From Trebouxia sp. TZW2008 (taxonomy: Eukaryota > Chlorophyta > Trebouxiophyceae > Trebouxiales > Trebouxiaceae), in assembly GCA_002118135.1 (NCBI GenBank), contig BDIU01000160.1, forward strand, positions 1 to 64,000: DNA of 64,000 nt. Direction: 5' to 3'. This document shows, in pieces, positions 47,464 to 58,200 of the stretch. The first letter of the stretch is position 1. Each line of letters starts with the position of its first letter. The position numbers were made by a program, and so were the translations under genes. Below the pieces are notes generated by a model. The model was not told the origin of the DNA. It did no database searches and saw only the letters and a program-made list of their open reading frames with translations.

Positions 47464-49392
47464 ATGTTGGGATTGAACTGCCAGGAAGACGCGTTCAGGC
47501 AGTTGCAGTGCACGCCTTACTGGCTTTTGTACACTTGCAGGCATCAAGCACAGGGGTCTGCGTGGTCCACGCTTCCCGAGGAGCTGTTGAAAAAGGCCTT
47601 TGAAGCCCAAGCGAATGGTTTACATAACCGCGGCGTCGCAGCGGTGTGCAGATCCTGGCGCGCAGCTTTCGCAAAGTCTACTACGTCTTGTGTGTCCTTG
47701 TATGCCGAAACGGACGCACAAGAGCAGCGATGGCATAGTATCCTCTCTTCCATGACCAGTGTCCACAGCCTGAAGCTAGTGCGTGCAGCCAAATGGACAT
47801 TCGCAGATGGCAGGTACATAGTGGACCGCTATCCACAGGTGGCAGAAACTACAGCACGCAGCATCCCCTCAGATTGCAAGTCCCTCAGCCTAAGCGAATT
47901 TTGTGCGCTTGAGTTGGCTTTGTATGCAGCCAAGTGTCCAAGCCTCGAGCAGCTGACACTGCAATGGCACACAGCTCATTTGCCAAGCGAGCTTGCGCCA
48001 GACCTGAGAGCTTTCTCAACTTTGAAGCAGCTTACATTTGAGATGCGTGGTGATGTCAATGGCTTGATCTTACCCCATGTTATTCGAAAATGCCCACCAA
48101 GCTTACAGACGGTAAAGCTGAGTGGCTTTGCAGCTCCATACCAAGACCCCAGTACTGGTTGCCAGATATTGAAGATACTGTCAAGGCATTTGCCCTTGCT
48201 GACTCAGCTGGAGTTTTCAGAAGGGAGTATTGTCCTTTCTGGGGAGCATGTCTCATGTCTCAGCAAGTTGAGGAGTTTGGGATTGCACCGCTGTAATCTG
48301 CGCACAGACAGCTTGTTCAGCTTACAGAGCCTGACAGCCCTGACTCACCTGGATTTGAGTCGGGGTTCAGTTCCCTACTGGCAAAGTCAATCTGCCACTA
48401 GCATGATTGGCGAAGTTAAATTTGGGCCTGCTCTGCAAGTGCTCAAGCTGGAGGGCTGTTACCTCTTTGACCAGACATTACAGCTCAACTGCGCAACTGT
48501 CAGAGAGCTGCACATTGACTCATCTCTCCTCCCTAAGCTTACTCAGACGCATTCTGGGCAACAGCTGCACTTGAGCACACCGCTTTCTTTGCTTGAGGAG
48601 CTAGGCAGGATGCCAACAACAGAACGGCACCCATTACATTGGCTTGTGGGACTGAAAGTCAATGTGAGGCAACATTGGGACTCAGAAGTTGAAGCGTGTC
48701 TGGACAGATTACCAGACATGTGCCCCTTCATGCGGGATCTTCAGCTGGTTGGTACTGCAAGCCTCGGCTGTCGCATGACACACTCTTTGAGCCAACTGAC
48801 TGCAACATCTTTCCCTTTTTTGACAGATCTCAGTTTGATCCATGTGAGCTGCTCAAGCATAGATCTCCAGCAGTTGACACCTTTAACGCATGTTGAGCTT
48901 GCGCATGTGGACACACACAATCGTTTGGAGCGTGTCAGGCTGCCACCAAATGTGCAGACGTTTGCCTTTAGAGGAAGCACTTTGTTTGAAGCAGCGGGTG
49001 TTGATGGCAATCTACACTTGATTGCTGGCCTATCTGGCATTATACTGGAACCAGTACGTTGCGACCATGCTGCTGTGCCTTGGCAACCTGTCCTGCCTCA
49101 GCTGCCACAGAGCGTCACACATCTGCGGGTTGAAGGACCTGGCTCGAACGTCATTGTGGATTGGACAGCTTTGCGAGCATATCAGGACCTAGAACATCTA
49201 ACATTGGATGTGGACTGCTATCCCCTGGGTGGGTTGCAGCATCTTATGTCTGCAGGGTCTCTGTGTATTGTTGACCGAGACTTTGAAAACGCTTTTAGCA
49301 GACATACCGAGTATCAGGTTGAGCAGGCTGCACTTGTTGGCATTGATATCAGGCTACCTCGGCGTGCCATTACGGTTGTAACACCATTTTAA
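47464..49392 (+). CDS. F-box / leucine-rich repeat-like protein, intronless
   Basis: A single uninterrupted frame of 642 residues. Residues about 35-75 fit an F-box (STLPEELLKKAFEAQ, then AAVCRSWRAAF). The rest has irregular leucine-rich repeats, for example SLEQLTLQWHTAHLPSEL, LPLLTQLEFSEGSIVLS, LSKLRSLGLHRCNLRTD, and LTALTHLDLSRGS. F-box proteins of this kind are substrate receptors of SCF ubiquitin ligases: the F-box binds SKP1 and the repeats bind the target. The target cannot be read from the sequence. The complete lack of introns contrasts with every neighbour and may mean a retroposed copy or a recently expanded family member. TGTAA occurs just before the stop. The upstream start at 47464 is the first in-frame Met; a later Met is possible. 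Confidence 0.78.
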   Translation: MLGLNCQEDAFRQLQCTPYWLLYTCRHQAQGSAWSTLPEELLKKAFEAQANGLHNRGVAAVCRSWRAAFAKSTTSCVSLYAETDAQEQRWHSILSSMTSVHSLKLVRAAKWTFADGRYIVDRYPQVAETTARSIPSDCKSLSLSEFCALELALYAAKCPSLEQLTLQWHTAHLPSELAPDLRAFSTLKQLTFEMRGDVNGLILPHVIRKCPPSLQTVKLSGFAAPYQDPSTGCQILKILSRHLPLLTQLEFSEGSIVLSGEHVSCLSKLRSLGLHRCNLRTDSLFSLQSLTALTHLDLSRGSVPYWQSQSATSMIGEVKFGPALQVLKLEGCYLFDQTLQLNCATVRELHIDSSLLPKLTQTHSGQQLHLSTPLSLLEELGRMPTTERHPLHWLVGLKVNVRQHWDSEVEACLDRLPDMCPFMRDLQLVGTASLGCRMTHSLSQLTATSFPFLTDLSLIHVSCSSIDLQQLTPLTHVELAHVDTHNRLERVRLPPNVQTFAFRGSTLFEAAGVDGNLHLIAGLSGIILEPVRCDHAAVPWQPVLPQLPQSVTHLRVEGPGSNVIVDWTALRAYQDLEHLTLDVDCYPLGGLQHLMSAGSLCIVDRDFENAFSRHTEYQVEQAALVGIDIRLPRRAITVVTPF

Positions 49393-49902
49393 GTTGATGC
49401 TTGGTTTGGTGTGAGAACAGCTGTGTAGACAGGGGCCTTTGCGCGGGTTGAAATTGACCAACATAAGCACTGTATGGAGCATTTGGTTTTTTTTTCAGCA
49501 CTGCGTATATGTGAAATATTTTGCAAACGCTCATGACATCTATGTAGTTGGAATACATCGTCCAGTCTTTCAGACCACCATGCATGTTTGTGGCACGCAT
49601 GATGACTTCAGTGCCAGCAAACTTTTGTTGACAACATGACCTTGAAAGTATGCACCATTGCATACGTGCAATAATTACATTGAAGGCACAGATGAGCAAG
49701 GCTGCTGAATCAGAGCAACGAAGCCAACATGACAGTGCATGGATTGTGTCAAAAACAGTGAACAAGCCACAGTCTTGCAGACATCCTGAAGCACATATCA
49801 TGAACAAATCACCGTCACACAAACAACAGCTGCAGATTTCACATGGAGAAAAGGCTGCATGCATCAATATTGAAAATGGGTATCTGTGGACACGGCGGGT
49901 CT

Positions 49903-49937
<35 letters not shown>

Positions 49938-49963
49938 GAGACCACGATGAAATAAATAACAGG
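49393..49963. other. Interval between convergent genes
   Basis: 571 bases between the F-box stop and the NDUFV1 stop, containing a (CA)n tract at 49906-49936. No gene seen. Confidence 0.4.
49906..49936. repeat. CA dinucleotide microsatellite
   Basis: About 15 CA units, 28 bases downstream of the NDUFV1 stop codon, hence in its probable 3' untranslated region (GT repeat in the transcript). Confidence 0.9.
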
Positions 49964-52687
49964 TTACGCAGCAATTCTAGCAGCTGCCCTACCAATTCGC
50001 TCCTCCATCTCTGGCCTGAAATGCCTGATGAGCCCTTGCACTGGCCAGGCAGCAGCATCTCCCAAAGCACAGATTGTGTGTCCCTCGATCTGCTTTGTCA
50101 ATTCCCACAACATGTCTATCTCTTCTAGTCTAGCATCACCCTTTTTCATTCTGGTCATGAGGTCATACAGCCAGCCAGTGCCTTCACGGCAAGGCGTACA
50201 CTGCCCACAGGACTCGTGTTTGTAGAAGTATGACAGGCGGGCAATGGCGTCGATCACGTCTGTTGACTTGTCCATGACTATGACAGCTGCTGTACCTAGG
50301 CCTGACTGTGCTTCCTTGAGCGCATCAAAGTCCATGAGCACATTGTCACACATGTGCTTGGGTAGCAGAGGCACTGAAGAACCGCCTGCAAGGCAGTCAG
50401 CAGATTGGCAGGTGGCATGCACACCACGTAGCATGGTGACGCTATGCTTGATTACCAAAACACATGCCAGTGGCAAACTCAATGCATGCAGCAGATGCCA
50501 AGGATGTTAGGCTGCTGTTGATAATGCTGCTGAAGCTGATGCTTTTGCAGTATACAGTGAGATGTTTAATGACCAACATGCTATATGCATGGTACATTGC
50601 AACAGGTAGCAATGTATCACGTGCTGCCTGCTAACCTGGAATGACGGCCAGCAGGTTATCCCAGCCGCCTTTGACGCCACCAGCATGTCTGTCAATGAGC
50701 TCTCTAAGACTGATGCTGAGCTCTTCCTCCACGGTGCAGGGCCTGTTGACATGGCCGCTGATGCAGTACAGCTTGGTGCCGTGGTTGTTTTTACGGCCAA
50801 ACTGTGTGAACCACTCAGGGCCTCTTCGCAGGATGGTGGGGGATACAGCTACAGTCTCCACATTTGTGACGGTGGAAGGGCAGCCGTACAGACCCACATT
50901 GGCTGGAAAGGGGGGCTTGAGCCTGGGCTTGCCTTGCTTGCCCTCTAGAGATTCAATCAAAGCTGTCTCCTCACCTGCAAGATATCAGTATTACTGTCAG
51001 CACAGAGTCCTCAACTCCTCCCCACATAATGCAACCCAGACCGAACACGCTTGTCTGACACTTCATCTGGCATGAAAGGTCATAACAAAGCGAACGCGCA
51101 TCTCACTCATGGTGCTGGCAATCTGATGTATTTTGCTGAATGCTGCACAGTCCTGGAACGGCTTAATTGATGCAGCGCAATCAGTGACTGAAATTTATGC
51201 TCAGCTGCTGTCATACTTGCTGCAGTATGAATAGCTTACCACAAATGTAGGCTCCAGCTCCATATGCAACCATGATGTCAAAATCTATACCACTGCCACA
51301 AGCATTTTTGCCAATGAAACCCTTCTCGTAAGCTTCCTTCACTGCACGCTCCAAAGCATACCTCTCAGCAACATACTCTCCCCTGCAAACAACTCGAGCA
51401 TGCTGAGACGAGGCCACGCCATGGGAATGCTATGTATTGATTACGGCTTGCAGGGATGCATGCCAATCCTGACCCAGGGCAACAATGAGTTGGCCAAGCG
51501 CTGATTTGCATACAATGCACTGATGCTGACAAACCCTTCCAGCTGCACTGAACACGCATTGTGACAAAAAAGACGCTGATCAGCCAAAAGGAGTCTCAAC
51601 ACTTGATGCAAGAAGGCTTGCCTGATGTAGATGTATGCTGCACGAGCACGCATGGCAGTGCCAGCAATCAAGCATCCCTCCACCAATTTATGAGGGTCAT
51701 GCCGCATGATTTCTTTGTCCTTGCAGGTGCCAGGCTCAGATTCGTCAGCATTCACCACCAAGTAAGACGGTCGACCGTCTGAAACCTGCAGCAACAGCAT
51801 TACCCACTTGATCACAAAAGCAATGATGTCAAAAGCATTGCCTGAGATTCACTCAGGATTGCGTGCTGGACATGAGACCAGAAGCATGGTTCACAATCAT
51901 CACCCACTTGATCACACCAGCATTGAACTCAAAAACAGTGCCTCAGATGTGATCAGGATTGCCTGTTTGGCATGGTACCAATTGGGCGCTGAGCAGGATT
52001 GCCTGTTTGGCATGTATGTTAAACGCGCACTGGTAACACAGTTAAATTTAGCATGAATGATGAGCGCTTACCTTGGGCATGAAACTCCACTTCAATCCTG
52101 AGGGAAAGCCAGCACCACCACGGCCTCTCAAGCCAGATTTCTTCATCTCAGCAATGATCCAATCAGCACCCTTGGTGACAAGATCTTTGGTGCGATGCCA
52201 GTCACCGCGTGCCATGGCTCCCTGCAAAGCACTCACATTTTGCAAGCATAAGAGCCACTGCAAACAATGCAAATGCTCTGTGTGAATCTAAACACAAGCA
52301 ATCATTGCAGCAGAGAGGAAGATGCAATACAAGCATTGACTGTCAAGTATATGGATGCAAAATTATTCAGGTAAGCAGATACAAGATATGCTGGTTAGCA
52401 GCAATACCTTAATAAAGGGATCATGTCTACCATACAGATTGGTGAAGATGCGATCCTGATCTTTCAGACCACCAAATGTTGTGCGCTCAGGCTTTGCTTC
52501 TGGCTTGGGCGCCTCAGCAGGTGCTGCACTGAAAGTTCTGACAAGCCTGCAGGCGAAATGTCATCAGCGTCTGTGAGGGGCGCGACAATGGCGGCAGCAT
52601 TGCCTGCGCGTACTTTGCTGCTTCAACATCGTGCGCTAGAACCGCCTGCAATTGAGCCAATGCTCTCCGAGACCCTCTCGTCAACAT
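49964..52687 (-). CDS. NDUFV1: NADH dehydrogenase (complex I) flavoprotein 1, 51-kDa subunit
   Basis: Seven exons on the minus strand: 52687-52614, 52546-52408, 52221-52072, 51785-51622, 51382-51240, 50974-50636, 50385-49964; total 1431 bases, 476 residues, normal length. This mitochondrial matrix subunit binds NADH, FMN and one 4Fe-4S cluster (N3) and starts electron transfer in complex I. Seen: a basic presequence ([14 protein letters not shown], then LVRTFSAAP), the FMN/NADH glycine motifs [16 protein letters not shown] and [20 protein letters not shown], and cluster ligands [10 protein letters not shown] and [13 protein letters not shown]. The intron after the TYIR-type end of exon 4 (51622) uses a GC donor (CAG|GCAAGC); the phase and protein continuity across it are clear. 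It is divergent from the cytochrome c1 gene, 307 bases apart. Confidence 0.97.
51799..52020. repeat. Tandem duplication in an NDUFV1 intron
   Basis: CACCCACTTGATCACA...AAAAGCATTGCCTGAGATT and CACCCACTTGATCACA...AACAGTGCCTCAGATG are two ~99-base copies, and AGGATTGCCTGTTTGGCATG is repeated again just downstream. Confidence 0.75.
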
Positions 52688-52994
52688 CACGTTGGTTAAA
52701 AGCCTTCTGACGAACCAAATGCAGTTGTACTGAGCAGCCTGCAATCCGCCAGTAGGCCACGCACACACCCAGCAAGTGTCCCAAGTCAAACAGAACTTCA
52801 GCACAGGCTGCCTGAAGTGCGCTGACGATCTTATGCTATCACACTAAATTGAAGCGGTCTGCGTGAACTGCGTGAAGTGGGCCACATCACGCATAAGAAG
52901 AAGAGCGGAATCGGCCCCATTCGCAAGCAACGTAACCGATGGCAACGCAAGCGATTCTGCGCGAGACAGCCATAGCGAACGGCGGATAGCAGCC
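52688..52994. promoter_or_regulatory. Compact bidirectional promoter, NDUFV1 / cytochrome c1
   Basis: The start codons of two respiratory-chain genes lie 307 bases apart in head-to-head orientation. The interval must hold both promoters and 5' untranslated regions. No TATA box is obvious. Shared regulation of complex I and complex III subunits is an inference. Confidence 0.75.
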
Positions 52995-54491
52995 ATGCTG
53001 CGCTCGAAGAGCCTGTTTGTGTTGGCTCGGACTTTGAGGCAGATTGAGGGATCGTCCGTGGTGCCAGCTGGCCAGGTATATATTTGATTTCAAGCAAGTG
53101 ATGGACTGTTTTCTGTTAGTGACGATCCATATGAACAGGCAGCATTGTATGTCGTCAATCTGACCGCTCTTGTAGGTTCTTCCCGGCACTGTGTCTGAGG
53201 CACAGAGCGTGCACACTGCTGCAGCTGCCGTCAGCACTGATGCTCAAAATGCAGCCAACAACAGGTCGTGGCTAAAGGGAAAGGGTTTGGCAGCTCTCGG
53301 AGTAGCTTCGGCCGCTGGATATGGTGCATATGCTCTGGCTGAAGAAGAGTCAGAGCATGGGCTGCATGCTCCAGACTATCCCTGGAATCACGAAGGATAC
53401 TTCAGCTCATATGACCATGCTTCAATCCGTAGAGGCCACCAGGTGTATCAGCAGGTCTGTGCAGCGTGTCACAGCGTCCAGCAAATACATTTCCGTAACT
53501 TGGTTGGGGTAGCCTACACTGAAGATGAAGTCAAGGAGATGGCTGCTGAGATTGAGGTCACAGATGGCCCGAACGAGGAGGGTGAGGATTTTGAAAGGCC
53601 AGGGAGACTTGCTGACCCTCTGCCAAGGCCATACAGAAACGAAGAGGCTGCTAGATATGCTAATGGAGGAGCTTACCCCCCTGATCTGAGTCTCATCACA
53701 AAGGCTCGCCACAATGGTGCCAACTACGTCTTTGCCCTTCTGCTTGGTTACAGAGAGCCACCTGCGGGCGTGCATGTAAGTCATTTTCACAAACCGCCGC
53801 ATCAAACTTCACAGCAACCATCTTGACTGCTTTGTGTCATTTGAGTGACTGCTGTGCATTGTGCTACAAGTATGCTTCTTACCAGCATGTCTCAGTATGT
53901 GCAATCATTTGCATCTTTTTTGGCCATTCATGACTGGACTTTTGGTGGACAAACAGGCTGAGTTTTGACTGTCACAGGTGAGGGAGGGTCTGTACTACAA
54001 CCCATACTTCCCAGGCGGAGCCATTGCAATGCCCAAGATGCTTGCTGACGAAGGCACAGAGTATGACGACGGCACAGTGGCCACTGAGGCACAGCAGGCT
54101 AAGGTAAGCGCTTTATGGCGCTATTCGAGACCAGAATTTGCTGCATTGATTGGGCATATCAAGGATCCATTTTAGTCTAAAGTCAGACGCTTGTGCTGTC
54201 ATAGATGCTTCTGATTTTGTATGCAAGAGCTTGCTTGTCACGTTGGCTATGTTTCAAGTATTTCATATGTATAATAAAGACGCGTCAAGGTATGACAAGG
54301 TTGTCATCTCTCTGCAGGATGTGACAGCATTCTTGTCATGGGCAGCTGAGCCAGAGCATGACGACAGGAAGCTGATGGGAGTCAAGTGGATCTTTGTTCT
54401 CAGCCTTGTCTTCCTCACTGCAGCATACTACAAGCGCTGGAAGTGGGCACCTATCAAATCTAGGAGGGTTGTTGTTGATGCCCTGAACTAG
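52995..54491 (+). CDS. CYC1: Cytochrome c1, complex III heme protein
   Basis: Four exons: 52995-53075, 53176-53775, 53978-54103, 54318-54491; total 981 bases, 326 residues, all phase 0. Cytochrome c1 passes electrons from the Rieske protein to cytochrome c on the outer face of the mitochondrial inner membrane. Seen: a mitochondrial presequence ([16 protein letters not shown]), a hydrophobic sorting segment ([17 protein letters not shown]), the heme-binding CAACH (about residue 110), conserved [21 protein letters not shown], the [14 protein letters not shown] region with the axial methionine, and a C-terminal membrane anchor ([20 protein letters not shown]). Divergently transcribed from NDUFV1. 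Confidence 0.97.
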
Positions 54492-55296
54492 CTGTGTTGC
54501 AGCCAGGCTGCCATGCCACTTTTATGATGCATTGCCATTGACACGATGTTGCCCATCTGGTGCATTCAGATGGGCAATCTGCAGCCCTGTTCTGCCTTCT
54601 ATGTTTAGCTTCGCCTCACATGAGATCTGCAAAACAATAAGTTGTTGCTCAACCTGTTTTGATGTCCGACTTGCTTCTGCTGTTGGGGCTGACAACTGCC
54701 TGCTGGTCAATGTGTGCAGACGCAACGTTGTTCGCATGCACACTCCAACTGCAGAGCTGGCACCTGAGCCAGTATCTCCATAATGATTGCGCGAATGTAC
54801 TGCAAGCGTTATCGTGAACAGCATGCATTGCTGACCTCAAGTGGGTGCCAAGCGTATGCATGTAGCTCAATCTTCCTGGTATGGACGCCACATGCCAGAT
54901 GCAGCTGAATTGTGATGATGCTGTCATCCACATATAGATGCACTCCGCCCCATGCTGGCAGTAAGTATGAACGTGGCAGAGGTTCATTTGTCATCTGCCG
55001 CTTGCCTATCGTGCTATGCAGGCGTAGGCTGCGGCAGCTTGCCATGCAGCTGACTCAACATGCATGACTTCCCTGATGCCTTTAGCATCCTGACTTTTGT
55101 AGAAAATGAACATCGGATTTGACCCTGCGAATTTCTTGGGCTTTTGGCCTGCATGGTGCCCTTGAATCCGGACAAGTCGCTGTGGGGACCTGGCGAGCAT
55201 CTTCGCTGCATCTGATGATGCTAGAGCATGTTCAGCATTGTTCTCTGATCAGCTAGCACTTTCGCGCTTTGCCGCAAAGCGAGCTGCCGTTGGGCC
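54492..55296. other. Intergenic interval
   Basis: About 0.8 kb between the cytochrome c1 stop and the SNF2 start. I see no gene or notable repeat. Confidence 0.4.
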
Positions 55297-58200
55297 ATGC
55301 AAGCCATGGACATGCTGTCGAAGGCAAAAGAGGCGCTTCAGGCGCAGAAGCAGGCAGCAGGCAGTGTAGACGAGCAGCAGCAGACTGTCGAGCGCCTGAT
55401 GTCTCATTTCGGAGCCAGCACGTCGGCAGAGCCTGCTGCGCAACCGGGACTGCAGCAACTTCGCGCACAAAAGCTCGCTCTGAGTCTCCTCTCACGGGGG
55501 CTTCAAGTGCCGCAAACTCTTCTAGATAGCGTTGGCGATGCTCCTGAGACCGCGCCGGTAAGACCGCCCCCTTGCGTTTACCCCTGTTGCTGTGATCACC
55601 TGCTGTGTGCCCAAAATGTTGCTCTCTATTTGAGCATTTAGCTATTCAACATATCAAGGATCTCAACTCGTAAGTGAGCATGAATCCCAGCTAATTGCAT
55701 GTCTGCAGAGCTCTGTTTCATCTCAAGGTTATGCAGCCAGCAATAATGCCAAAGTCGGCTCTGTATATACCAGTGTTGATAAAGCCAGGCAACTCAAAGC
55801 ACAAAGCAGTGAAGCAAGAAAGGCAGCGCGGGTTCAAGAGCTTGAAAGCCTGCCTGAGCAACTTCCTCAGGTGAAAACACTACCCTCACCAATGCATGCA
55901 CCATCTTTCCTGCAGGCTTCTCACACCTCTTTGCCTGCAGCATGTCAAGTTGAAAGCTCTCCTTGAGCTCAAGCGCCTCAAGCTCAGGACTAGGCAGCAA
56001 CAGCTGCGCAAGGCTGTTGCCAGTGAGCAGCGCTTGCTTACAGATTGCAAGTCCAGCACGCTGATTGACTGGACACTGTATAGACGAGCAGACCCTGAAG
56101 CATCTGAGCCAGACATGACATACAAAGAGCCGACACCACCACCTGCGCCTAAGCCTGCTATCAGTCAGGCTGAGCAGATAGAAATCCACAGGTCAGGGCC
56201 TGCTGCCATTTTGCAGTTTGCAAGCAAACATGCACTTCACATATCTGCATTTCAGATAGGAATTCACAGGTAAGGGCCTGCTGTCATTTTGCAGTTGAGG
56301 ATGCAAACATGCACTTCACATATCTGCAGCTCAGAAAGGATTTCTCAGGTCATGGCCTGCAGCCAATTTTGCAGTCCAGTAAGTACACATACGTTTTATG
56401 CCTGCATCTATCTGCATCTCAGATAGATCATTGATCTGACAAGGCGCCTACAACCTGAAGCTGAATGCAAGCTAAACGATCCTTGCATGCTGCTCTGACT
56501 GTGCAAGAACGGCATCCAGGTAAAGCGCATCAGCTACACAAAGTGTCTCACAGGCAAAGCTAGCTCTGGCTATGCGGCAACATAAGCCAGGTAAAGTGCA
56601 TGACCCACACAAGGTGTCTCACAGGCAAAGCCTGCTCTGACAGTGCATGCACATGGTTCAGACAAGGTGCATGAACCCCGCACGGTGTCTCACAGGCGAC
56701 AAATGGAGCAAGCACGCATCAGAGAGGAAAGTCAGACTAGAGCAGATCATGCCCGTCGGCTGAAGGTCATGAGGCAGACACTTGAAGAGGAACAGAGCAA
56801 ACGTATGGAGGAAGCTGCCAGGATGCGCAAACAGCTGGAACTGAGACAGGTGAGCAGTGTGTTGTTACGAAATGTACCACATGGGCCGTGTACATTACCC
56901 TGTCACACCCCTGTCATGCCCTCTGCCGGCCAGGGTCACAGTACCAGGCGTTGCACCTGTGGGACAGAGCACGCTGTGCTTCCAACTTGGTGCTATCAGA
57001 CCTAATATACTGGATGGACTGCATGGACGCTGCGCTAGTGTGCAAGCGTCAAACAGATGCCATACGCCTGAGAGGCATCGGCTCATGGGAGCATGATGTG
57101 CTTCAGCAGTGTCACGTTAAGGCCTTTGATGCAAAGTGAGCAATATGTGTTGTACCCTCAGCTGTGTCAAGCCACAGTGGATGCATACAGCGCAGAATGC
57201 CCTAAATGAAGCATGTCAAAGGTGTGCAGCTGGGTGGTGCTCACAAGCAACATAAGCAGTGTTTTCGTAAAAAGCTTGTGCGATGCAGAAAGAGATTCAG
57301 GAGAGACAAAGGTTTCTGAGTGAGCTGTTCATCTATCACAGAGACGTGCTGCGACCAGCTGGCCAGAAGACTCAGAGGCTTCGTGCTCTCAGGAACTCCC
57401 ACGTCAAGGCTTTTCACAGAAGGTGTGTCCTGCAATGCACTGTCATGTCTGATGCAGCCAACATACATGGCAGTGCCCTGCTCCCAAACATGTATTGAGG
57501 CAGCATATTGTTGCTAAGCTTGCAGAAATCAAGCTTGTCAGCAGCAAAGCATTGTAAAGGGGTGTTGAAGCCCAGCGTGGGCACTCAGGAGAGGTTCGAC
57601 AGGCATGTGGGTTTAGCATTTTCACAACATGACTGTGTACCATGGAATTGCTCAAGTTGCATACAGTGCCAGGTACAAAGCAAGCTGCTGCAACGCTTCC
57701 TCAACTGCTTGCAAGTGGTCATTGTCTTAGTGCAAAGTAATGTATGACATAGGCTCTCCAACCAGCAACACCCATTGGCTTTGTACTTTGGCAAAGATAG
57801 ATGCTTGTTGACAGCACAGGCAGATGACAAGTGCTTGGAAGGCAAGTTTGGAATGCATGCAGGGCAACAGTACCGCATGACCAGGTCATACAACCCAACT
57901 GACCAATGTATCATGGTGTTGAACAAGTCCCTGGGTTGCAGGCAAGGTGACAAAGTGACAAGAGAGCAGAATGCACGTATTGCAGCGCTGAAGGAGGACA
58001 ACTACGAGGAGTATTTGAAGCTAGCAGCCAACACCAAGAACATGAGGTTGCGCACCCTGCTGGAGAAGACTGGTAGCATCATCTCAGAGCTGGGCCTCAA
58101 GGTGTGCTTTTGAAAATAATGTCCACTTTTGCACCAATAGAATGCAACACTCTCTGCTGTGCTGCATTGCTTCAAGTGAGCTGCAGTGGACAGCTGGCAG

